Shown piece after piece: positions 58,804 to 64,000 of a stretch of DNA of 64,000 bases. The stretch lies in the NCBI RefSeq assembly GCF_000147815.2, contig NC_015957.1, positions 5,580,001-5,644,000 on the forward strand, given 5' to 3'. The notes under the pieces are model-generated. The model ran no database searches, was not told the DNA's origin, and saw only the letters and a program-made list of their open reading frames with translations. Source of the stretch: Streptomyces violaceusniger Tu 4113 (GTDB lineage Bacteria; Actinomycetota; Actinomycetes; Streptomycetales; Streptomycetaceae). Each line of letters starts with the position of its first letter. Within the stretch, counting starts at the first letter, position 1. A program made the translations under genes and the position numbers.

Positions 58804-59783
58804 CGTCCGCGAGCCCGGGCCGGCCCCGGAGCACCGGGTTGGGCGGCACCGGGTTGGGCGGCACCGGGGCGGACGGCGGCGGGGCCGTCGAGATCGTGGA
58901 GTACACCGATCCGGCCTGCCCGTGGGCGTGGGGTTCCGAGCCCGCGTTCCGCCATCTGCGGGCCCTCACCGCGGGGCGGGCCCGCTGGCGCCGGGTGTTC
59001 GGCATCCTCTTCGACGACGGCGACGATCCGGCACCGGACCCCGCGGCCGAGACCGCCTGGTACAGCCGCTATATCGCCGATATCGCCCGCCATACCCGGG
59101 CGCCCTACGCTCATCGGCTGCGCTGGGTGGCGGCCACCAGCCGGCCGGCCTCGCTCGCCGCGAAGGCGGCCGAGCGCCAGGGCGCGATCGCCGCGGAGCG
59201 GGTGCTGCGGCGGCTGCGCGAGACCACGTTCGTACTGGGCACACCGGGCGATACGGCGGAGCGGGTGCTCGACGCCCTGGCGGGGCTCGACGGTGTCGAT
59301 GTGGGGCGGCTGGGCGCGGAGCTGGGCGAGCCGTCGGTGGTGGCTGCCGTCCGGCGGGACCACGCCGAGGCCCGCGACCCGATTCCGGAGGCGTATGCCT
59401 TCCGCGCCCCGGGGCCGCATGGCACGGGCGTCAAGGAAACCGACGACGGGGTGCGCTACGCGCTGCCCACGCTGGTGTTCTCCGGCCCCGGCGGGCGCGT
59501 GGCCGCCCCGGGGTGGCGGAGCATGGCCGAGTACACGGCGGCGCTGCGCACGGTGGCTCCCGGTCACCTCTGGCAGGCGGCCCTCATCGGTCCCGAGGAG
59601 GCCCTGGCGGAGTACCGCAGCCTGACCGGGCCCGACCTGTCACTGCTAACGGGCCGGACCAACCCCCCGTCCACGGCCGTACGGGTGGAGACGGCGGGCG
59701 GGCCGCTGTGGCTGCACCCGGACGAGGCCACCACCCATCCGGCGCTCGCCGCCTCATCAGGGCTGAAAAGCCCCAGGTCGTAG
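58800..59783 (+). CDS. DsbA-fold protein (FrnE/HCCA-isomerase-like), single active-site Cys
   Basis: 327 residues, coupled to Rrf2 by a four-base overlap. After a Gly-rich tail made of a 15-base DNA repeat (TGLGGTGLGGTG), VEIVEYTDPACPWAWGSEPAF gives a thioredoxin-fold CPWAW motif with only the first cysteine (Cys40). The helical insert (LAAKAAERQGAIAAERVLRRLRE) is of the DsbA/FrnE type. A one-Cys site cannot form the usual disulfide, so it may be a mycothiol-dependent isomerase or reductase. Coupling to an Rrf2 regulator suggests thiol or redox control. Confidence 0.85.
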   Translation: MTSASPGRPRSTGLGGTGLGGTGADGGGAVEIVEYTDPACPWAWGSEPAFRHLRALTAGRARWRRVFGILFDDGDDPAPDPAAETAWYSRYIADIARHTRAPYAHRLRWVAATSRPASLAAKAAERQGAIAAERVLRRLRETTFVLGTPGDTAERVLDALAGLDGVDVGRLGAELGEPSVVAAVRRDHAEARDPIPEAYAFRAPGPHGTGVKETDDGVRYALPTLVFSGPGGRVAAPGWRSMAEYTAALRTVAPGHLWQAALIGPEEALAEYRSLTGPDLSLLTGRTNPPSTAVRVETAGGPLWLHPDEATTHPALAASSGLKSPRS

Positions 59784-59799
59784 CCGTCTTACCCCATGA

Positions 59800-59815
59800 G
59801 ACACCTAAAGGTGTC
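59800..59815. promoter_or_regulatory. Perfect palindrome GACACCT-AA-AGGTGTC, candidate Rrf2 operator
   Basis: Seven-base arms with a two-base centre end two bases before the TTGACT -35 box at 59818. The half-site AGGTGTCC also occurs in the Rrf2/cupin intergenic region (58335-58342). The Rrf2 gene two genes upstream is the natural candidate for the protein that binds it. Confidence 0.6.
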
Positions 59816-59817
59816 CA

Positions 59818-59847
59818 TTGACTTCGCCGGTCCTCGCCCCGCACCAT
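59818..59847 (+). promoter_or_regulatory. Promoter of the leader peptide and ABC importer operon
   Basis: TTGACT (59818-59823), an 18-base spacer and CACCAT (59842-59847). The expected start falls on the ATG of the leader peptide at 59854, so the short ORF is leaderless. Confidence 0.55.
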
Positions 59848-59853
59848 GGGCAC

Positions 59854-59928
59854 ATGCTGACGACGCACCCCGGTGTGGTGTGCCGATACGTGGACTTCCG
59901 GCGCACCGCCAGCGCCATCTGTCGCTGA
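59854..59928 (+). CDS. Cysteine-type leader peptide upstream of ABC importer operon
   Basis: A 24-codon ORF, beginning MLTTHPGVVC and ending VDFRRTASAICR before TGA. The R-x-VD-F/L-x-R-x-ASA-x-CR pattern is that of short leader peptides I know from Streptomyces upstream of sulfur and cysteine genes, too short for ordinary gene calling. Cys codons are at positions 10 and 23. Translation of such peptides is thought to sense cysteinyl-tRNA supply and set expression of the downstream operon. It lies 217 bases before the binding-protein gene and appears leaderless. Confidence 0.75.
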   Translation: MLTTHPGVVCRYVDFRRTASAICR

Positions 59929-60145
59929 TCGCCCCCCTTCGCTGACGCGATCCGCCGACGCGATCCGCCACGTCCCGAGCGCCTCGTTCCGCTCGTTCCC
60001 CTCGCTTTCCTCCCCGGGCCCCACCGCCTCCGGCCTTCATGACCGCTGCCCGTCCGCGTGTCCTCGCTGTCGTGAGTGGACGTGTGCGGCCGTGTGCTCA
60101 CCGCCGTCCGGGGGCAGTTGACACCACGAAAGGCGACGTCCCGTC

Positions 60146-61723
60146 ATGACTTCCGCCACCCCGCCGCTTCCCGTCCGCCGTCCGCCCGATCCGCCACCGC
60201 GTCCCGCTCCGGACCGGCGCTCCGTGCTCGGGCTCGCTCTGGGGGCGGGTGGCTCCCTGCTGCTGTCCGCCTGCGGCGGGGTGGCGACGACCGGGGCAGG
60301 CGGCGGGGGCGAGACCCTGCGCTGGGGCTGGGATCTGCCCTCCAGTTGGGACCCGGTGTTCTCCTCCAAGGGCTGGGATGTCCATCTGCTGTCGCTCGTC
60401 TACTCCGGGCTGACCCAACTCGACGCCAAGGGCGGCGCCAAACCCGCGCTCGCCTCCTCCTGGCGCTATTCCCACGACGGCCGGCGCCTCACCTTCACCC
60501 TCCGCCGTGGCCTGCGGTTCGCCGACGGCACTCCGGTGAACGCCGAGGCCGTCAAGAAGAGCGTCGAACGCGGCAAGAACCACCCCAAGTCCCTGATCGC
60601 CTCCCAACTGACCAGCATCGACACGGTACGGGCCCCAGACGCGCACACCGTGGTCCTCCAACTCACCGAGGCCGACTACCAGTTGCCCGCCCTGCTGGCC
60701 GGGAAGACCGGCATGGTGGTCAGCCCCACCGCGTTCGGGAAGGACGAGGCGCGGCTGGCCACCAGGCCGGTCGGCCACGGCCCGTTCCGGCTGGTGTCCT
60801 ACACCCAGAACTCGATGGCGAGCCTGCGCCGCGACCCCGGCTACTGGAACGCCGAACACATCGCCGTCGAGCGCTTCGAGGCGTATCCGAAGCCCGATGA
60901 GACCACGGCGCTCGCCGCGCTCCAGTCCGGGCGGCTCAATGTGGCCCAGATCCCGTTCAGCCAGGTCGAGGCGGCACGTGAGGCCGGTTTCACGGTGCAG
61001 CTCATCCCGTCGATGGTGGTGCGCGTCCTGGATGTGAACACCGCCATGAAGCCGTTCGACGACCCCGCCGTCCTCAAGGCCCTGAAGTACGCCGTGGACC
61101 GCCAAGCCCTGCTGGACAGCGAGCAGTTCGGCCATGGCGAGGTGGACCACCAGCCCTTCCCGCCCGGCTATACGGGCTTCGACCCGGCGCTCGGCGCGGT
61201 GTACCGGCACGACCCGGAGCGGGCGCGCGCACTGCTGCGGGAGGCCGGACACCACGACGGCGTCGAGGTGACCATCACCACCGCCCAGCCGCAGGGCGCG
61301 CCCGAGCAGTTGCAGGCGCAGCTCAACCGGGCCGGGTTCCGGGCCCGGATCGAAGTCATCCCCGAGGCGCGGGCCTCCCAGGTGGTGTACGTCCAGCACT
61401 CCCGCGCCCTGTACCTCGACCAGTTCGCCGGGCGGGAGTCGCCGGTGCAGGCGATGCAGGTGCTCTTCGGCGCGGAGGGGCTGATGAACCCCTCCCGCCG
61501 TACGACGCCCGAACTGGACGCGGCCGTGGCCGCGGTGCGCCGCACCCCGCTGGAGTCGCCGCGCTATCCGGAGGTGCTGCGGGCGGCCACCGCGGTGGCG
61601 GTGCGCACGATGCCGAATGTGTTCCTGTACACGGTGCCGCGCGCCCTCGCCCGTACGTCCTCCGTCTCCGCCATCCCCTCGCTCCCGGTGGTGCAGCGGT
61701 TCGAGGGGGTGACGGCCGGATGA
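60146..61723 (+). CDS. Tat-type lipoprotein substrate-binding protein, Dpp/Opp/Nik family
   Basis: 525 residues. The signal has a twin arginine (APDRRSVLGLALG) and a lipobox LLSAC with Cys43. The mature part is an SBP_bac_5 (cluster C) binding protein: SSKGWDVHLLSLVYSGLTQL, RYSHDGRRLTFTLRRGLRFADGTPV, HGPFRLVSY. Ligands in this family are peptides, nickel, heme, glutathione or opines. The upstream leader peptide argues for a sulfur-containing ligand such as a Cys peptide or thiol conjugate. Its stop overlaps the first permease gene by four bases. Confidence 0.92.
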   Translation: MTSATPPLPVRRPPDPPPRPAPDRRSVLGLALGAGGSLLLSACGGVATTGAGGGGETLRWGWDLPSSWDPVFSSKGWDVHLLSLVYSGLTQLDAKGGAKPALASSWRYSHDGRRLTFTLRRGLRFADGTPVNAEAVKKSVERGKNHPKSLIASQLTSIDTVRAPDAHTVVLQLTEADYQLPALLAGKTGMVVSPTAFGKDEARLATRPVGHGPFRLVSYTQNSMASLRRDPGYWNAEHIAVERFEAYPKPDETTALAALQSGRLNVAQIPFSQVEAAREAGFTVQLIPSMVVRVLDVNTAMKPFDDPAVLKALKYAVDRQALLDSEQFGHGEVDHQPFPPGYTGFDPALGAVYRHDPERARALLREAGHHDGVEVTITTAQPQGAPEQLQAQLNRAGFRARIEVIPEARASQVVYVQHSRALYLDQFAGRESPVQAMQVLFGAEGLMNPSRRTTPELDAAVAAVRRTPLESPRYPEVLRAATAVAVRTMPNVFLYTVPRALARTSSVSAIPSLPVVQRFEGVTAG

Positions 61724-62736
61724 CCGCGCTCGCTCCGCACCTCGCGCGCACCCGGCGGAAGTCCGTACGGGCGGCCCGTCTCCCGCGCTCGCTCGGCCGC
61801 GTCCTCGCCACGGCGGGCACGGTCTTCCTGCTGTCCTCCGCGCTCACCTTCGGCCTCGGCGCGCTCTCCGGGGCCAATCCGGCGGCGGCGGTGCTCGGCG
61901 AGACGGCGACGCCCGCCGATATCGCCCGGATGAACCAGCAGTTCGGCCTCGACCGGCCGCTGTGGGAGCAGTACGTGTCGTGGCTGGGACATGCCTTCAC
62001 CGGGGATCTGGGCCGCTCGTGGTTCACCACGGTCCCGGTGGCCGACAGCATCCGGCAGGCGATGCCGGTGGATCTGTCCATCGCCGGGCTCGCGCTGCTG
62101 ATGGCCGTGGTGCTGGGCGGAGCCGCCGGTGTCGCCGCCGCGCTCCGGGCCGGCGGACGGCTGGACCGCGCCGTCACCGCGCTGTGCGCGCTGCTCGGCA
62201 CCCTGCCCGGTTTCGTCGTGGCCATCGCGCTGGTCACGGTGTTCTCGCTGAAGCTGGGGTGGCTGCCGTCCGGTGGCTATGTGCCGCTGGACATGGACCC
62301 CGCGCAGTGGCTGCGGTACACCGTGATGCCCGCGCTCGCACTGAGCCTGGAGGCCGCTGCCGCCATCGCCCGTCAACTGCGCACCTCGCTGGTGGGGACG
62401 TTGCGGGAGAACTATGTGACGGGTGCGGTGATGCGCGGATTGCCCGCCCGGCGCGTGGTGTTCGGCCATGCTCTGCGCAACGCGGCCGGACCGGCGCTGA
62501 CGGCGCTCGGGATGAGCGTGCCGATGCTGCTCGGCGGTGCGGTGGTCACCCAGCAGATCTTCGCGCTGCCCGGTCTCGCCCAGCTCACCCTGCAGTCGGC
62601 GGAGCAGCACGACATCCCGGTGATCCAGGGGACGCTGCTGGTGACCATCGCGGTGGTCCTGGTCGTCAACGTGGCCGTCAACGCGGCACTGCTCGCGCTG
62701 AATCCGGCCGCCCGGCGCCGCGAGGTGACGCGCTGA
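61720..62736 (+). CDS. ABC transporter permease, DppB/OppB type
   Basis: 338 residues, six membrane helices. A long N-terminal domain (ANPAAAVLGETATPADIARMNQQF) and the coupling segment ENYVTGAVMRGLPARRVVFGHALRNA mark the DppB/OppB subunit. The ATG overlaps the binding-protein stop (ATGA), and its own stop overlaps the next start (TGATG), so translation is coupled throughout. Confidence 0.93.
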   Translation: MTALAPHLARTRRKSVRAARLPRSLGRVLATAGTVFLLSSALTFGLGALSGANPAAAVLGETATPADIARMNQQFGLDRPLWEQYVSWLGHAFTGDLGRSWFTTVPVADSIRQAMPVDLSIAGLALLMAVVLGGAAGVAAALRAGGRLDRAVTALCALLGTLPGFVVAIALVTVFSLKLGWLPSGGYVPLDMDPAQWLRYTVMPALALSLEAAAAIARQLRTSLVGTLRENYVTGAVMRGLPARRVVFGHALRNAAGPALTALGMSVPMLLGGAVVTQQIFALPGLAQLTLQSAEQHDIPVIQGTLLVTIAVVLVVNVAVNAALLALNPAARRREVTR

Positions 62737-63659
62737 TGAGGACGTTGCGACGGGCATGGGGACATCCGTCCGCCAAGGTGGCGCTGCTGGTGCTGCTGGC
62801 CATCGCGCTGCTGGCGGCGTTCGGCGGCCGGCTCGCGCCGCATGACCCGCTGGCCCAGCACCCCCGGAACATGCTGCGCGGCCCCGGCCCCGGCCATCTT
62901 CTGGGCACCGACTATCTGGGCCGCGATGTGCTCAGCCGGCTGCTGGAGGGCAGTGGCCGCTCGGTGGCGGGCGCCGTGGAGGCGGTGGCCGCCGCGATGG
63001 CGGTGGGAGTGCCGACCGGACTGGCCTCGCTGTGGATGGGGCGCGTGGGCGAGTGGATCGCTCAGCGCGCCGTCGACGCGCTGATGACGCTGCCGTTCAC
63101 CGTGTTCGCCATCGCGGTCGTGGGCGCGCTGGGCAACGGGATGCACCAGGCCATGCTGGCGCTCGGGGTGCTCTACGCCCCGCTGTTCTTCCGGATGACC
63201 CGCGCGGCCGCGCTGAGCCTGCGCCACGCCCAGTACGTGGAGTCGGCCGAGCTGTTCGGCGCCTCGGTCGGGCGGGTGCTGCGCACCCACATCTGGAGCA
63301 AGGTCCTGCCCACCGTCATCGTCACCGCCGCCCACGCGCTGGCCACCTGTCTGCTGGTGGTCTCCTCGCTGACCTTCCTCGGGGTCGGTGTGCAGCCGCC
63401 CGCCGCCACCTGGGGCGGCATGCTCGCCACCGATCTGGGCTTCCTCACCCAGCAGATCTGGGCACCGGTGTTCCCGGCCGCGCTGATCGTCGTCACCGCC
63501 GGTGCGCTCAACCTGCTGGCCGATGCCGTACGGGACGCCGGGGCGGACGCGTTGCTGCCCGGCGGCGGACCGGAGACGGCCACCGGCTCCCTCGGCGCCA
63601 GCGCCGACACCCCCGACACCACCAAGGAGAAGACCGATGCCGCACTCCCCGTCGCCTGA
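62736..63659 (+). CDS. ABC transporter permease, DppC/OppC type
   Basis: 307 residues. An N-terminal helix (KVALLVLLAIALLAAFGG), the FAPYDP-like segment RLAPHDPLAQHP, HLLGTDYLGRDVLSRLL, and the EAA loop QYVESAELFGASVGRVLRTHIWSKVLP are typical of OppC/DppC. It pairs with the upstream permease as a heterodimer. The C-terminal ~40 residues are a hydrophilic extension. The gene overlaps the ATPase gene by 23 bases. Confidence 0.93.
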   Translation: MRTLRRAWGHPSAKVALLVLLAIALLAAFGGRLAPHDPLAQHPRNMLRGPGPGHLLGTDYLGRDVLSRLLEGSGRSVAGAVEAVAAAMAVGVPTGLASLWMGRVGEWIAQRAVDALMTLPFTVFAIAVVGALGNGMHQAMLALGVLYAPLFFRMTRAAALSLRHAQYVESAELFGASVGRVLRTHIWSKVLPTVIVTAAHALATCLLVVSSLTFLGVGVQPPAATWGGMLATDLGFLTQQIWAPVFPAALIVVTAGALNLLADAVRDAGADALLPGGGPETATGSLGASADTPDTTKEKTDAALPVA

Positions 63660-64000
63660 CCCCGCCACGCCCGGCGGCCCCGGCGCCCTGGGCCAAAGGC
63701 CCGCCGCGCTGACGGTCCAGGGGCTCGGCGTCACCGTCGCGTCCGGACGGCTCACGGCCGTACGCGATGTGTCGTTCACCGTGCGCCGCGGTGAGGCCGT
63801 CGGCCTGGTCGGCGAGTCCGGCAGCGGCAAGACCCTCATCTGCCGGTCGGTGCTCGGACTGCTGCCGCCGGGCTGCGCGGTGTCCGGGGGCGAGATCGCC
63901 CTGTCCGGTGAGGCGCTGACCGGGCTGTCGCGCCGGGACTGGGACCGCGTACGGGGCACCCGGGTGGGCGCCGTCTTCCAGGACCCCGCCTCGTATCTCA
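63637..64000 (+). CDS. ABC transporter ATP-binding protein, DppD/OppD type (5' part)
   Basis: 121 codons are present before the window ends. LTVQGLGVTVASG, Walker A VGESGSGKTLICR and the Q-loop AVFQDPASYL match the DppD/OppD/NikD subfamily. The start ATG at 63637 has AAGGAGA upstream within the permease coding end. A DppF/OppF-type partner would be expected next, beyond the edge, if the operon is complete; OppD and OppF may also be fused. Confidence 0.92.
   Translation, partial: MPHSPSPDPATPGGPGALGQRPAALTVQGLGVTVASGRLTAVRDVSFTVRRGEAVGLVGESGSGKTLICRSVLGLLPPGCAVSGGEIALSGEALTGLSRRDWDRVRGTRVGAVFQDPASYL

Noticed and set aside
1..64000. tRNA, rRNA, CRISPR arrays, prophage or insertion-sequence genes
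   Set aside because: No T-loop GTTCRANNC in a cloverleaf context, no regular spacer-repeat array, and no transposase, integrase or phage structural protein in any frame that I could recognise. The repeats found are short tandem or direct repeats.

Overview
The window is very GC-rich actinobacterial chromosome, almost certainly Streptomyces. The evidence is codon third positions that are nearly always G or C, GTG starts, many leaderless promoters, Tat and lipobox secretion signals, a BTAD/AfsR-type regulator, DUF574-type methyltransferase, and a vdcBCD operon matching the set described from Streptomyces sp. D7. No rRNA, tRNA, CRISPR, prophage, intact insertion sequence or biosynthetic gene-cluster core was seen. 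The mix of catabolic operons, transporters, secreted enzymes, one-component regulators and gene remnants looks like accessory chromosome.

Left part (1-17 kb): a SigB/F-type sigma factor cut by the window edge, a Tat-exported phospholipase C, then an aromatic-acid region. That region has an AraC regulator divergent from vdcBCD (non-oxidative decarboxylation of vanillate-type acids), a TetR-P450 pair converging on vdcD, a secreted beta-helix/F5-8C/CBM6 protein, and a minus-strand operon joining a dienelactone-hydrolase-like enzyme, an NMT1/SsuA-type ABC importer with two permeases, and a benzoylformate-decarboxylase-like ThDP enzyme.

Middle (17-34 kb): DinB-like and ArsR-SRPBCC proteins, two pentapeptide-repeat proteins, a tandemly duplicated pair of small secreted two-cysteine proteins, an ARMT1-like phosphatase, a PiT phosphate transporter with a small membrane partner, a flavin monooxygenase-SnoaL pair divergent from LysR, a TauD-type dioxygenase with a long leader, a large BTAD/NB-ARC/TPR regulator, a methyltransferase and an epoxide-hydrolase-like enzyme.

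34-49 kb shows both regulation and decay. A truncated class II fumarase is fused at one base to the inverted 5' end of a short-chain dehydrogenase. An ABC importer lies divergent from a CitA/CitB-type two-component system. There is a histone-H1-like coiled-coil protein, a D-2-hydroxyacid dehydrogenase, a Tat lipoprotein and a spermidine-synthase-like membrane protein. A 3' remnant of an apolipoprotein N-acyltransferase abuts a TetR gene with two compensating frameshifts.

Right part (49-64 kb): a secreted beta-propeller glycosidase with a near-perfect LacI-like operator, an SDR, ACC deaminase (acdS) divergent from dhaKL, an acyltransferase, and a methyltransferase divergent from an XRE-cupin regulator. 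The window ends with what I regard as the most interesting unit: an Rrf2 regulator co-transcribed with a DsbA-fold protein, followed by a perfect palindrome overlapping a promoter, a leaderless Cys-containing leader peptide of the type Streptomyces places before sulfur genes, and a Dpp/Opp-type ABC importer cut by the window end. This reads as a sulfur- or thiol-responsive import module.
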